This document shows, in pieces, positions 43,438 through 52,986 of a stretch of DNA of 64,000 bases (position 1 is the first letter of the stretch; each line of letters begins with the position of its first letter). The position numbers and the translations under genes are program-made. This DNA comes from RYN-230 sp963718305 (GTDB lineage: Bacteria; Actinomycetota; Actinomycetes; Streptosporangiales; Streptosporangiaceae). The notes beneath the pieces were generated by a model. It had not been told where the DNA came from. It ran no database searches and saw only the letters and a program-made list of their open reading frames with translations. The stretch is taken from assembly GCA_963718305.1 (NCBI GenBank), contig CAVQZG010000024.1, positions 124,001-188,000 of the forward strand, written 5' to 3'.

Positions 43438-44783
43438 CCGTAGGGCAGGAAGCAGATCCCGGCGTGCCCGGTCACGCCGCCGCAGGTATTGCTGCCATCT
43501 AGGTTGTCGCTGGCGATCCAGAGCCCGGCGCTGGTAAGCAGCATGTCGTCGGCGCCCAGGCCCCGGGCCCGGCTGTAATATCCCGCGGAACCCGCAGAGT
43601 TGACGAACAGCGCCCCGTTCGCGGGGTTGAGGCCTTCCATGCCGGGCGCGTTGTACCCACCCGGCCCGAGGGCGTCACACGCGTTGGGGTTCATCGACCA
43701 GCGCTCGTGACCGGCGAAGTATGCACCCTGGCTGTCGGCCGCGGTCGTGTACAGCGAGTCACAGCCAGTCTGGTTGATCCACTTCGGGTTCACCGACGCC
43801 TGCGTGGCCGGGAACGCCATGGCCACATCACACGGGCTGCCCGCCGGGCGCGGCCCGGACCCGCTGACGTTCGGCTCCTTGTAGCCCGTGGTAGCCACGT
43901 ACACGGTCGAGTCGTCCGGCGACCAGGCCCCCCCGCGGGCCCAGAACGTCTGGGGACTGCAGGCGATGTTGAACGTAGGCGAGGTCCAGCCCGTCACGCT
44001 GGCGTTCGAGCCGCCGACGTTCAGCATGAACATCTGGTGGCGCGTGACGCCCCCGACCGAGCTGATGTTGCCCTCGACGAGGTCGAGCGTCCCGTCGTGG
44101 CTGAGCTGCTGGTTGAAGACGTGGCTGCCCCCGATGGACAGGTTCAGGAACCCGTCGCTCAGGCCGGTCGACGGGCTCAGGCTGACCATGCGCGGGATGC
44201 TGGCGCCGTTGATGGACGTAAAGGCACCGCCCGCCAGCAGATGTCCCCCGACCGCGGCCACGGTATCCACCGTGCCATTGGCGGCGTGCGCGAAGCTGGT
44301 CACCACGTTGCCGGTACTGGTGCTGATCTCGGCGATGTTGGTCACGCTGGTGCCATTGACCTTCGTGAAGTTCCCGCCTATGTAGGCGTCCGCGCAGTTG
44401 CCGCCGCTGAACGCGATGGAGTTGACCGCATCCGCGCCATCGTTGTTGGTCGTGGTGCTGCCCACCACCGCGGGAGCCCAGGATGTGACCGTATACGGGC
44501 TGCTCGCGCTGAAGCTGACCAGGTCAGTGCGGGAGAAGCTGGTGCTGCCCTGCTTGATGGAGCTGAAGCTGCCCACCGCGTACATCGTGCCGCCGCACTG
44601 GGCGATCTGGCGGATCTGCTGCGTGGGACTGGATGAAGGCGGTAGTTGAGGCGTGCCGCTGGCGGGTGTCGCCGACACGACTCCCGAGGGCGGCGGCTGC
44701 CCGCCCGTTCCCGCCTGTGCGGCCGGGACGCTGAGCGTCACCAGCCCGGTGGCTGCGGCTGCCGCGATGATGTACTTGCGCAC
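43434..44783 (-). CDS. Secreted beta-propeller-like protein
   Basis: 449 residues from GTG 44783 (AGGGGG upstream). Signal peptide MRKYIIAAAAATGLVTLSVP followed by AAQA cleavage, a Pro/Ser-rich linker, then repeated GGNFTKVNG / GGAFTSING-type blades (delta-60/DUF5122-like) to the end. Several Cys pairs suggest extracellular disulfides. Cell-surface or exported; binding partner unknown. The codon usage and the Ser/Thr/Asn-rich sequence differ from the acyl-CoA genes around it, which suggests a separate history. Its stop overlaps the acyl-CoA dehydrogenase stop by 4 bp. Confidence 0.8.
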   Translation of the reverse strand: MRKYIIAAAAATGLVTLSVPAAQAGTGGQPPPSGVVSATPASGTPQLPPSSSPTQQIRQIAQCGGTMYAVGSFSSIKQGSTSFSRTDLVSFSASSPYTVTSWAPAVVGSTTTNNDGADAVNSIAFSGGNCADAYIGGNFTKVNGTSVTNIAEISTSTGNVVTSFAHAANGTVDTVAAVGGHLLAGGAFTSINGASIPRMVSLSPSTGLSDGFLNLSIGGSHVFNQQLSHDGTLDLVEGNISSVGGVTRHQMFMLNVGGSNASVTGWTSPTFNIACSPQTFWARGGAWSPDDSTVYVATTGYKEPNVSGSGPRPAGSPCDVAMAFPATQASVNPKWINQTGCDSLYTTAADSQGAYFAGHERWSMNPNACDALGPGGYNAPGMEGLNPANGALFVNSAGSAGYYSRARGLGADDMLLTSAGLWIASDNLDGSNTCGGVTGHAGICFLPYG

Positions 44784-44901
44784 AAGGCCCCCCTTGACCG
44801 CCCGGCGGATAAGAGCCCCCTCGTCCGCCCGGCACGTGCTCGCCTTGGCACTGAGCGTAAACCGTCTGACGTCATTAGTCTCGTCCGGCTGACGCTCTGG
44901 G

Positions 44902-45468
44902 TCAGGTGGTATCTGGAGTGACAGGGGCGTAGTTGAGGTGCACGACCCCGTTGCTGTAGGCCTCGGATCCGGCGAGGCGCAGTTTCGTGACCGGCCCGTC
45001 GCCGGCCAGCAGGCGCTTGCCTTCGCCGCGCGCCACCGGGTAGACGAACAGGTGCAGCTCGTCGGCCAGGCCGTCGGCGAGCAGGGCCCGGACCAGCGTG
45101 CCGCTGCCGCTGACGTAGATGTCGCCGTCCAGCTTGTCCTTGAGCTCACGGATGCTGTCCGCGCGGTACGGGCCGAGGATGGTGGAGTTGTTCCACTCCA
45201 CGCTCGGCCGTGAGCCGGAGACGACGTACTTGGGCGACTCGTTGAAGAACGGCGCGCCCGGATCTTCCTCGGCGGTCCGGGCCGACCACGCCGGGGCGAA
45301 CATCTCGAAGGTCCGGCGGCCCAGCAAGATCGCCCGGCAGGTCCCGGTAATGGAACCGATGGCCTCACCCATCCTGGGATCGAAGCCGAACTCGAACGTC
45401 CAGGACGGGTTCTCGTACACACCATCCAGGGCGATGAACTCATGCACCTTGATCGCGCCCACGGTCAT
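44902..45468 (-). CDS. Dihydrofolate reductase-like (RibD C-terminal family) protein
   Basis: 188 residues of the RibD_C/DHFR-like fold common in actinobacteria (YyaP/YqjY type): VHEFIALDGVYENPSWTFEF, ILLGRRTFEMFAP, the KYVVSGSRP strand, DIYVSGSGTLVRALLADGLA and ELHLFVYPVARGEGKRLLAG. ATG 45468 has GGAG 4-5 nt upstream. NADPH-dependent reduction is likely; the substrate is unknown and probably not folate. Confidence 0.87.
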   Translation of the reverse strand: MTVGAIKVHEFIALDGVYENPSWTFEFGFDPRMGEAIGSITGTCRAILLGRRTFEMFAPAWSARTAEEDPGAPFFNESPKYVVSGSRPSVEWNNSTILGPYRADSIRELKDKLDGDIYVSGSGTLVRALLADGLADELHLFVYPVARGEGKRLLAGDGPVTKLRLAGSEAYSNGVVHLNYAPVTPDTT

Positions 45469-45556
45469 CAACTCCATCGTTTCGGGGCCAGGCTGGCCCG
45501 GTACACGTAGGACCGGGCTCCGGCGGCAAACTCACCGCCGCGAGGTATTGGGGTAG

Positions 45557-46939
45557 TCAGGGGAGCGGCGCGAACCGGGCGGTGAAGTGGCGCAGATGCC
45601 GGGGCTGGGACACGATGCGCAGGCCGGGCAGGCTGGCGGCCCGGCTGGCCACCCGGGTGAGCACTTCGATGACGTAGTCGATATGGCTTTGGGTGTAGGT
45701 GCGGCGCGGAATGGCCAGCCGGACCAGGTCCATGGGGGCCGGGGTCTCGGTGCCGTCGGGATGCAGGCCGAACATCACGGTTCCGATCTCACAGGCCCGC
45801 ACCCCTCCTTCCTCGTACAGCGCGCAGGCCAGGGCCTGTCCCGGGTACTGCAGCGGGTCCAGATGGGCCAGCATGGTGCGCGCGTCGATGAACACCGCGT
45901 GGCCGCCGAAGGGGACCACGACCGGGATCCCCGCTGATTCAAGCGCCTCACCGAGATAGGCGACCGAGCGCACCCGATAGCGCAGGTAGTCATGGTCGGT
46001 GCATTCGCGCAGTCCCTGGGCGATCGCCTCCAGGTCACGCCCGGCCAGCCCGCCGTAGGTCGGGAAGCCTTCGGTGAGAATCTGCAGATTGCGGCACTGC
46101 TCGGCGAGGCCGTCGTCGTTGAGGGCCAGCCAGCCGCCGATGTTGGCCAGCGGGTCCTTCTTCGCGGACATCGTCATGCCGTCCGCGAGGGAAGCCATCT
46201 CCTGGACAATGGCGGTGACCGGGACGTCGGCGTAGCCAGGCTCCCGGGTCTTGATGAACCAGGCGTTCTCCGCGAACCGGCAGGCATCCAGGAACAGCGG
46301 CTTGCCGAAGCGGTCACAGATGGCGCGGATGGCCCGGAGGTTGGCCAGGCTGACCGGCTGGCCGCCGCCGGAGTTGTTCGTCACGGTCAGCATCACCAGC
46401 GGGACCGCGTCGGCGCGCGCTTCCAGGAGCTGCTCCAGGGCGGCGGTATCCATGTTGCCCTTGAAGGGGTGGCGCATGCCCGGCTGCAGCCCCTCGGAGA
46501 TCGGCAGGTCAATGGCCTGCGCCCCGGTGAACTCGATGTTGGCCCGCGTGGTGTCGAAATGGGTGTTGTTCGGGATGACGCGGCCCGCCCCGCCGGTCAC
46601 GGTGAACAGGATCTTCTCGGCCGCCCGGCCCTGGTGGGTCGGCAAGATGTGCCGGTACGGGAACAGGCTGGTTACCGCGTCACGGAACCGGTAGAACGAG
46701 GGCGCTCCGGCGTAGGCTTCGTTGCCCCGCTGGATGCCGGCCCACTGCTCGGCCGACATCGCCCCGGTCCCCGAGTCGGTGAGCAGGTCGATCAGCACCT
46801 GCTCGGCCCGGAGCTCGAACAGGTTGTACCCGGCGGCCGCCAGCGCGGCCGTCCGCTCCGCCCGGGTGGTCAGCCGCATCGGCTCCACCGAGTGAATGCG
46901 GAACGGCTCAACGATCGTGCGGAACGGCTGGTCGCTCAT
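45557..46939 (-). CDS. tnaA: Tryptophanase
   Basis: PLP enzyme splitting L-tryptophan to indole, pyruvate and ammonia. 460 residues. PLP-binding Lys in MSAKKDPLANIGGW (K260/261), LFLDACRFAENAWFIK, NNTHFDTTRANIEF and LPTHQGRAAEKIL all match. The tyrosine phenol-lyase alternative needs an Arg in the C-terminal substrate loop; here that loop reads VRACEIGTVMFG, as in tryptophanase (EIG). GGGAGGGA precedes the ATG. Transcribed alone. Indole production would be notable for an actinomycete. Confidence 0.88.
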   Translation of the reverse strand: MSDQPFRTIVEPFRIHSVEPMRLTTRAERTAALAAAGYNLFELRAEQVLIDLLTDSGTGAMSAEQWAGIQRGNEAYAGAPSFYRFRDAVTSLFPYRHILPTHQGRAAEKILFTVTGGAGRVIPNNTHFDTTRANIEFTGAQAIDLPISEGLQPGMRHPFKGNMDTAALEQLLEARADAVPLVMLTVTNNSGGGQPVSLANLRAIRAICDRFGKPLFLDACRFAENAWFIKTREPGYADVPVTAIVQEMASLADGMTMSAKKDPLANIGGWLALNDDGLAEQCRNLQILTEGFPTYGGLAGRDLEAIAQGLRECTDHDYLRYRVRSVAYLGEALESAGIPVVVPFGGHAVFIDARTMLAHLDPLQYPGQALACALYEEGGVRACEIGTVMFGLHPDGTETPAPMDLVRLAIPRRTYTQSHIDYVIEVLTRVASRAASLPGLRIVSQPRHLRHFTARFAPLP

Positions 46940-47075
46940 GGCCCTGTCCCTCCCTCAAGCCGGGCCTGCCCGGCCTGGCTGTGCACGACTCTAGGGGTCC
47001 CCGTCGTCCAGGGCGCGGCCGGTCACGGTCGTTTATCCGGTGGCCTGTCCAGCGGTTCACGGTTAGCGTGGCCGG

Positions 47076-48078
47076 GTGCTGACCCCCCCTGATGGCCTGC
47101 CCGAGGCGGTCTTGGTGTCGGCGCTGGGCCGTTCGTGGGGCATGGCCGTCACGTCGATGGAGTACCGGCCGGTCGGCTGGGGCAGCCACCACTGGGCCGT
47201 GGCCGACGCGGCCGGCACCCGCTGGTTCGTCACCGTCGATGAGCTGGAGAACAAGCGGCTGTCGGCCAGCGAGCCGCTGGACGCGGGGTTCGCCCGGCTG
47301 CGCTCGGCGCTGGAGGCGGCCATGGATCTGCGGGCCTGCGGCGCCGCGTTCGTGGTGGCGCCGGTGCCCGCCCGGGACGGCGAGCCACTGACGCGGGTGA
47401 ACGACCGATTCGGCGTCGCGGTGTACCCGTTCGCGGACGGGCAGAGCTTCGACTGGGGGGAGTTCTCGTCCCCGGCGCACCGGCTCAGCGTGCTGGGCCT
47501 TCTGGTCGAACACGCATACGGCCCCGCCGGCGGCCAGCCGGCGCGCGCTGGCGGACGACTTCGCGGTGCCGTGCCGGGACGAGCTGGAGGCGGCGTGTGC
47601 CCCGGCCGGCGAGGTGGCTGACTGCGGGCCCTACGCTCGTCCCGTGTCGCTGCTGGCCCGGCAGTACGCGGCGCCGCTGCAGCGGCTGCTGGCCCGCTAC
47701 GACGCCCTCGTCCTGGCGGCCCGGGCCCAGGACGCCCGGATGGTCCTGACCCACGGCGAGCCTCATCCGGGCAACACGATGCTGACGGCCGGGGGCTGGG
47801 TGCTGATCGACTGGGATACCGCGCTCGTGGCCCCGCCCGAGCGGGACCTGTGGGATCTGGATCCTGGGGACGGGAGCATCCTGGACGCCTATGCCCAGGC
47901 GACGGGCACCAGCCCGCGGCCCTCCCTGCTGGACCTCTACCGGCTGCGCTGGGACCTGGCTGACATCGCCGCCGACGTGAGCCGGTTCCGGCGCCCCCAC
48001 CCCGGGAGCATCGACGATGACCAGTCCTGGGAACTCCTCAGCTCCCTGGTCAAGCGGGTCAGCGCGGCATCTTGGTAG
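47076..48078 (+). pseudogene. Aminoglycoside-phosphotransferase-fold kinase, frameshifted by one base
   Basis: First part from GTG 47076: the kinase N-lobe (WGSHHWAVADAAGTRWFVTV with the probable ATP Lys replaced or shifted). The frame breaks near 47530, where removal of one G from a GCCGGCGGCC stretch continues smoothly as RRALADDFAVPCRDELEAAC. The second part has the catalytic HGEPHPGNTM and the DFG-like IDWDTALVAPPERDLWDL. Otherwise intact, about 333 residues in all. Target cannot be deduced; resistance is only one option. Confidence 0.8.
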
Positions 48079-48086
48079 AGTCTGGC

Positions 48087-48584
48087 GTGCCCGAGCTGCA
48101 GCGGCTGCATGCTGGCCATGCCCCGGCCGTCCTGGCCTTCGAGCTGGCGAACCGCGACTACTTCGCGGCCTCGATCTCCGACCGCGGCGACGAGTACTTC
48201 GACCAGTTCACCGACCGGCACCGCGCCCTGCTGGCTGAGCAGGAGGCCGGCACCTGCGCCTGCTACGTGCTCGTCGCCGAGGATGGCTCGGTCCTGGGCC
48301 GGTTCAACCTGTACGACGTCGGTGACGGGACTGCGGACCTCGGCTACCGGGTCGCGCAGCACGTCGCCGGCCGCGGCGTGGCGACCGCGGCCGTCCGGGA
48401 GCTGTGCGGGCTGGCGGCGGCGCGGCACGGGCTGCGCACATTGCGGGCGGCCACCTCCCACGAGAATGCCGCGTCCCAGAGGGTGCTGGCCAAGGCCGGG
48501 TTCGTCCCGGCCGGCCCGGCCGACCCGGCCAGCCTCGGCGGGAAGCCAGGCACCTGGTATCAGCGCGACCTGGCCGCCGGCTGA
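48087..48584 (+). CDS. GNAT family N-acetyltransferase (RimJ/RimL-like)
   Basis: 165 residues from GTG 48087. Family blocks: VLGRFNLYDVGDGTADLGYR, the acetyl-CoA loop VAQHVAGRGVATAAV and SHENAASQRVLAKAGFVPAG. RimJ/RimL relatives acetylate protein N-termini or small amines. It starts right after the phosphotransferase-fold gene, probably the same unit. Confidence 0.82.
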   Translation: MPELQRLHAGHAPAVLAFELANRDYFAASISDRGDEYFDQFTDRHRALLAEQEAGTCACYVLVAEDGSVLGRFNLYDVGDGTADLGYRVAQHVAGRGVATAAVRELCGLAAARHGLRTLRAATSHENAASQRVLAKAGFVPAGPADPASLGGKPGTWYQRDLAAG

Positions 48585-48613
48585 TCTTCTGGCCGCTGCC
48601 GGCGCATGACGAT

Positions 48614-50122
48614 CTACGCCTCGGCGACGCGGTCGCGGATGAGGAAGCGCTGGATCTTGCCCATCGAGTTGCGCGGCAGGTCGTCCCAGACCTGGACTTC
48701 CCGCGGGCACTTGTAGCCGGCCAGCCGGGCCCGGCAGAACGCGGTGACCTCTCCCGGGTCGGGGGTGGTCCCGGGCTCGGGCACCACCACCGCGACCACG
48801 ACGTCGCCCCAGCGCGGGTCCGGCTTGCCGACCACGGTGACGTCGCGGACCTGCGGGTGGCTGATCAGCACCCGCTCGACCTCGGCGGCGTAGACGTTCT
48901 CGCCGCCGCTGATGATGAGCCCGTTCTTCCGGTCGATGATCCGCAGCCGGCCGTCCTTCTCCAGCACGCCGATGTCGTCCGAGCGCAGGAAGTCCCCGGC
49001 CCACGCGGCAGCCGTCGCGTCGGGGCGGTTCAGGTAGCCGGAGAAATGGGCCAGGGTCTTCACGGCCACCTCGCCCTGCTCCCCCGGCGGGACCGGGTTG
49101 CCGTCCGGGTCCAGGATCGCGATCTCGCAGCCGAGCGTGGAGTACCCGACGGTGGCGTCCGCGAGGGTCTCCGGGCGCTTGACCTCGTCCGTGGCAAAGC
49201 CGGCTTCGGTCCAGCCGTAGGTCTCGGTGATCCGGGCGTTCGGGAACATGGCGAACGCGTCCGCGAGCGCCCCGGGCGACACCGAGGCCGCCGCGGTCAT
49301 CATGGCCCGCATGCTGGTCAGCGGGGGCCGGCCGCGGCGCTGCCACTCCTCGATCATCATCGAGGTCATCGACGGCACCAGGAACGCTGTGGTGGCGGTC
49401 CCGGCGAACTCGTCGCAGGCCACGGCGGCGTCGAACGACGGCATGATCCGGATCCGGCCGCCGATCATCAGCGTGCCGAAGGCGAAGCTGCAGTAGGACA
49501 TGTGGAACAGCGGGCCGGGCACCAGCATGACGTCGTCCCAGTTCAGGCCGAGCTGCCAGCCCCAGCGCATCGCGTTGATCAGCCAGGTGTCATTGGTCAT
49601 GGCCGCGCCCTTGGGCGCCCCGGTGGTGCCCGAGGTGTAGAAGACGGCCGCCATCCGGTCACCCTTGGCCGGGTCGGGGATGGCCGGGTCGCGCAGGCTG
49701 GCCGGGGTCGGCAGCGGGGCGGGGTCGATGACCGTGACCTCGTGGCCCGCGGCGGCCGCCACCCCCTCCGCCATGGGCAGCAGGTCCCCGCCGGAGAAGA
49801 TGCGGGCCGCCCCCGAGTCGTTGACAATGTGCAGGATCTCCGGGTGCGCGAGCCGGGTGTTGACCGGCACGATCGCGCAGCCCGCCAGCTGGCCGGCCAG
49901 GTAGATGAGCAGGGCGTCGGTCCCGTTGCCCAGCAGCGTGGCGGCCACCGGCCCGTGCGGTCCGGGCTCGACCTCGCGCAGCACGTCGGCCAGGGCCGAG
50001 ACCCGCAGCCACATCTCCCGGTACGTGTAGCTCTCCGGCGCGGCGCCGAGCACCTCGATGGCCTGGCGGTCCGGGAACGACCGGATGTTCATGGCGATGA
50101 AATCGGCGACGGTGAGCTTCAC
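48614..50122 (-). CDS. AMP-forming acyl-CoA ligase
   Basis: 502 residues from GTG 50122. Activates a carboxylic acid to its CoA thioester. Motifs: FYTSGTTGAPKGAAMT (P-loop), ETYGWTEAGFATDE, the SDDIGVLEKDGRLRIIDRKN hinge and the catalytic Lys in NSMGKIQRF. Divergent from the FabF-like gene; the 202-bp gap contains palindrome site 2. Confidence 0.92.
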   Translation of the reverse strand: MKLTVADFIAMNIRSFPDRQAIEVLGAAPESYTYREMWLRVSALADVLREVEPGPHGPVAATLLGNGTDALLIYLAGQLAGCAIVPVNTRLAHPEILHIVNDSGAARIFSGGDLLPMAEGVAAAAGHEVTVIDPAPLPTPASLRDPAIPDPAKGDRMAAVFYTSGTTGAPKGAAMTNDTWLINAMRWGWQLGLNWDDVMLVPGPLFHMSYCSFAFGTLMIGGRIRIMPSFDAAVACDEFAGTATTAFLVPSMTSMMIEEWQRRGRPPLTSMRAMMTAAASVSPGALADAFAMFPNARITETYGWTEAGFATDEVKRPETLADATVGYSTLGCEIAILDPDGNPVPPGEQGEVAVKTLAHFSGYLNRPDATAAAWAGDFLRSDDIGVLEKDGRLRIIDRKNGLIISGGENVYAAEVERVLISHPQVRDVTVVGKPDPRWGDVVVAVVVPEPGTTPDPGEVTAFCRARLAGYKCPREVQVWDDLPRNSMGKIQRFLIRDRVAEA

Positions 50123-50270
50123 GGCTGCCTCCGGCCCGCGTCGCCCGGCGCGCGCGGTCCTGGCGGCGCCCGTCCGCCGGAAGCGCGCACGGTGCCCGGC
50201 CGTACCCGCGCGACCGGGATGGCTTAGGCCGCATGCGCGCTGCACCCATGCCTGGGCCGCATGCGACTGA

Positions 50271-50292
50271 TTGATTCTGACGTCGGATTCAA
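50271..50292. promoter_or_regulatory. GACGTC-centred 22-bp palindrome, site 2
   Basis: TTGATTCTGACGTCGGATTC plus AA; half-sites TTGATTCT and TTGAATCC match at six of eight positions. It lies 32 bp before the ketosynthase gene and about 150 bp before the divergent ligase. It is the most symmetric of the three copies. Confidence 0.7.
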
Positions 50293-50324
50293 CTACTGTC
50301 AATGAGCAGCGGAAGGGGCAGCGC

Positions 50325-51548
50325 ATGCGGGACGTGGCGATCACCGGGATCGGCGTCATCTCCTGCATCGGCCAGTCCGCCGACGAGTACTTCGCCCGCC
50401 TCGACGCGGGTGAGCACGGGGTGACCGCCGCGCCCTGGGCCGAGCCGGAGGCAGGCAGGTACGCCTGGATCGCCCCGGTGCCGGACTTCGACCCGGCCGG
50501 GTGGCTGGACGAGCGGGTGATCGCGGGCTCGGACACGTTCACGCAGCACGCCCTGGCGGCCAGCATCCAGGCGGTGCGCGACGCGGGCGGGGACTTCGAC
50601 CCGCTGCGTACCGGGGTGGTGCTGGGGGTGACGATGGCCGGTGCGCGGGCCCTGCTCGACGCCCAGCAGTTGCTGGACACCGAGGGCCCCGGCGCGGTGC
50701 CGCGGAAGCTGAACATCCAGGTCTGGCCGAACATGGCGGCCGGGCAGATCGCCATCCACTACGGGCTGCACGGCCCGCTGCTCACGGTCTCCTCGGCCTG
50801 TGCCTCGTCGCTGGATGCGATCGGCACCGGCGCCCGGATGATCGAGAGCGGCCAGGCGGACGTGATCATCGCGGGCGGCACCGAGTGCGGCCTGGCTCCC
50901 GCGCTGGCCTACAGCCAGCGCAGCTACGGGATGTCCAGCCCGCCGGACCGGGCGGACCGGGCCAGCCTGCCTTTTGATGTGCACCGCTGCGGGGTGGTGG
51001 AGGGGGCCGGGGCGGCCGTGGTGGTGCTGGAGAACGCGGAGCGGGCCGCCCGGCGAGGCGCGCATGTCTACGGCCGGGTCACCGGGTACGCGTCGCTATC
51101 GGAAGGGTTCCATCCCTCCTCGCCGGAGCCGTCCGGCCGGTGGGAGGCCGAGGCGATGCGCCGCGCGCAGCACGACGCGGGACTGCCGGGCCCGGAGGCC
51201 GTGGACGCGGTGATCGCGCACGCCACGGCGACGCCTGCCGGGGACCTGGCCGAGGCCCGGGCGATCAACGACGTGTTCGGTGAGCACGCCGCGGAACTCC
51301 CGGTCACCTCGATCAAGGGCCACGTCGGGCACACCGGCTCGGCCAGCGGCGTGATGGGCCTGCTCGCCGGGCTGCACGGGATGCAGGCGGGCACGCTCGT
51401 GCAGGTCGCGGGGACCACCGAGGTGGAGCCGGTGGCCCGCTTCCGGGTCATCACTCACGCGCCCGCCAAGGCCGACATCGACGTGCTGCAGGTCAACGGG
51501 TTCGGCTTCGGCGGGCAGGACGCCTGCCTGATCGTCACCCGGGCCTGA
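50325..51548 (+). CDS. FabF-like beta-ketoacyl synthase
   Basis: 407 residues. Cys-His-His triad visible: SSACASS (nucleophile Cys), AHATATPAGD (His) and KGHVGHTGSASG (His), plus NGFGFGGQDACLI at the C-terminus. GGAAGG precedes the ATG. Such condensing enzymes normally use acyl carrier protein, but no carrier protein, reductase or acyltransferase gene is near. Its neighbours are degradative acyl-CoA genes. It may extend or edit an acyl chain, or condense CoA esters. Under the same operator class as the ligase. Confidence 0.87.
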   Translation: MRDVAITGIGVISCIGQSADEYFARLDAGEHGVTAAPWAEPEAGRYAWIAPVPDFDPAGWLDERVIAGSDTFTQHALAASIQAVRDAGGDFDPLRTGVVLGVTMAGARALLDAQQLLDTEGPGAVPRKLNIQVWPNMAAGQIAIHYGLHGPLLTVSSACASSLDAIGTGARMIESGQADVIIAGGTECGLAPALAYSQRSYGMSSPPDRADRASLPFDVHRCGVVEGAGAAVVVLENAERAARRGAHVYGRVTGYASLSEGFHPSSPEPSGRWEAEAMRRAQHDAGLPGPEAVDAVIAHATATPAGDLAEARAINDVFGEHAAELPVTSIKGHVGHTGSASGVMGLLAGLHGMQAGTLVQVAGTTEVEPVARFRVITHAPAKADIDVLQVNGFGFGGQDACLIVTRA

Positions 51549-52781
51549 TCAGGACACCTCAGCCGCCACCGAAGTCCCGGCCACAGCAGGCGCATCCCAG
51601 TCGATCCGGTACCGCTGCTCCCGCCCCATGACCTTCTCGAAGTTCATCAGCTTGAAGAAGATCGGCATCAGCGCATACATCGCCTTGCGCGCGACCGGCC
51701 CGGGCGTCTTAGCGCTGTTCGTCCGGGCGCCCCGCTTCGTGATCCTCTCCACCCGCTCCCGCCGCAACCGCTCGTAGGCACGGAACGCCGACGTGGCATC
51801 GGGCAGATCCCGCAGGCACCGCGCCAGCTGGATGGCGCTCTCGATCGCCAGCGACGCGCCCTGGCCGGTGCTGTTGGACGGCGCGTGGACGGCGTCGCCG
51901 ACCAGCACCATGCGACCGCGGTACCAGTGCGGGACGGGCGGCATGATGTGGATCGCCCCGGTGACGTCGAGGTTTTCCGCAGTGGTGCGGTTGGCCAGAA
52001 GCTCGCCCGGAAGGTCGCCCGCGTACGTGTCGCGCAGCGTCTGCAGCCACTGCCCGGCCGGGATCGCCCGGGCCTCGGCCAGCGACATGTACTGCTTCGA
52101 CGGGAGGTTCGCGCCCCAGGTCACCCGGCCGTCCGCCATCTTCCAGAACAGGTAGTACGCACGCTGGCCGAAGGCGAACGTCATGACGCCAGGTTCGGGG
52201 TCGAGGCCGGGGCCGGCGTCGACATAGCCCTGGAAGCCGAGCAATCCCGTGTAGCCGGCGCCAGGGGCTTCCGGGTCGATCAGGGTCCTGACGGTGGAAC
52301 GGACGCCGTCGGCGCCGATCAGGACGTCGGCGGTGGCGGCGGTGCCGTCGTCGAACCTCGCCGTGACCGAGTCCGGGGCTTCGTCGACTGCGACCAGGCG
52401 CTTGCCGTACTCGAAGCGGACGCCCGACTCGACCGCCCGGTCGTGCAGGACCCGGTGCAGGTCGCCGCGGCCGATGACCTGGAGTGGCTCCACGCCCGCC
52501 AGGCTGGGCAGCCGGCGGGTGTTCCCGCCGACCGCCATGACCGTCCCGGTGATCGGTGTGGCCAGGGCCCGGACGGCGTCGTCGGCGCCGATGATGCCGA
52601 GCGCGGCGAGGCCGTTGGGGGCCAGGGCCAGCCCGCCGCCGATTCCCTCGGCCAGGGTGGGGTAGGCCTCGTAGACCGTCGCCTGGAGGCCGGCCTTGAG
52701 CAGGGCGGTCGCGGCGACCGGGCCGGCGATCCCGCCGCCGATGACCAGTGCGGTGCGGACTTTGGACGTGGCTGTAGACAT
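51549..52781 (-). CDS. FAD-dependent monooxygenase (aromatic hydroxylase type)
   Basis: 410 residues. FAD motif LVIGGGIAGPVAATALLKAG at 13-32, the DG motif in VLIGADGVRSTVR and the GD motif in RMVLVGDAVHAPSNSTGQG. Group A flavin monooxygenases hydroxylate phenols, terpenes, polyketides or drugs. AGGAGA lies 6 nt before ATG 52781. The PadR regulator gene is immediately upstream on the same strand, and the stop touches the ketosynthase stop. Substrate unknown. Confidence 0.9.
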   Translation of the reverse strand: MSTATSKVRTALVIGGGIAGPVAATALLKAGLQATVYEAYPTLAEGIGGGLALAPNGLAALGIIGADDAVRALATPITGTVMAVGGNTRRLPSLAGVEPLQVIGRGDLHRVLHDRAVESGVRFEYGKRLVAVDEAPDSVTARFDDGTAATADVLIGADGVRSTVRTLIDPEAPGAGYTGLLGFQGYVDAGPGLDPEPGVMTFAFGQRAYYLFWKMADGRVTWGANLPSKQYMSLAEARAIPAGQWLQTLRDTYAGDLPGELLANRTTAENLDVTGAIHIMPPVPHWYRGRMVLVGDAVHAPSNSTGQGASLAIESAIQLARCLRDLPDATSAFRAYERLRRERVERITKRGARTNSAKTPGPVARKAMYALMPIFFKLMNFEKVMGREQRYRIDWDAPAVAGTSVAAEVS

Positions 52782-52939
52782 GGGTTCTCTCCTGTACGTG
52801 GTGTTCGTCGGTTGTTCTGCGCCGAGATCACGCACGGGGAACCCAGCTATCCTTTGGTTGCCACCTCGTGGCCGGGTTCGTCTCGTGCGGGCATCGGTTC
52901 GCGGGTGCTGGACGGGATGGCTGCGAGCAGCCGCCCCGG

Positions 52940-52973
52940 GTCCCGCGGCGGTGTTGCCGCACCGCCTCGGGAC
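52940..52973 (-). terminator. Strong hairpin after the PadR gene
   Basis: Outer arms GTCCCG/CGGGAC and inner arms GGCGGTG/CACCGCC pair with one mismatch between the two tiers (14 bp total stem, TTGCCG loop). It begins 14 nt after the PadR stop. It may end or reduce transcription from PadR into the monooxygenase gene. No T-run. Confidence 0.6.
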
Positions 52974-52986
52974 CATTTAGCGCTAT

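Noticed and set aside
46940..47060. Possible TnaC-like leader with a Trp codon upstream of tnaA
   Set aside because: The Trp-containing frame has no ribosome site, runs across the tnaA start and lacks the Trp-Pro spacing of known TnaC peptides.
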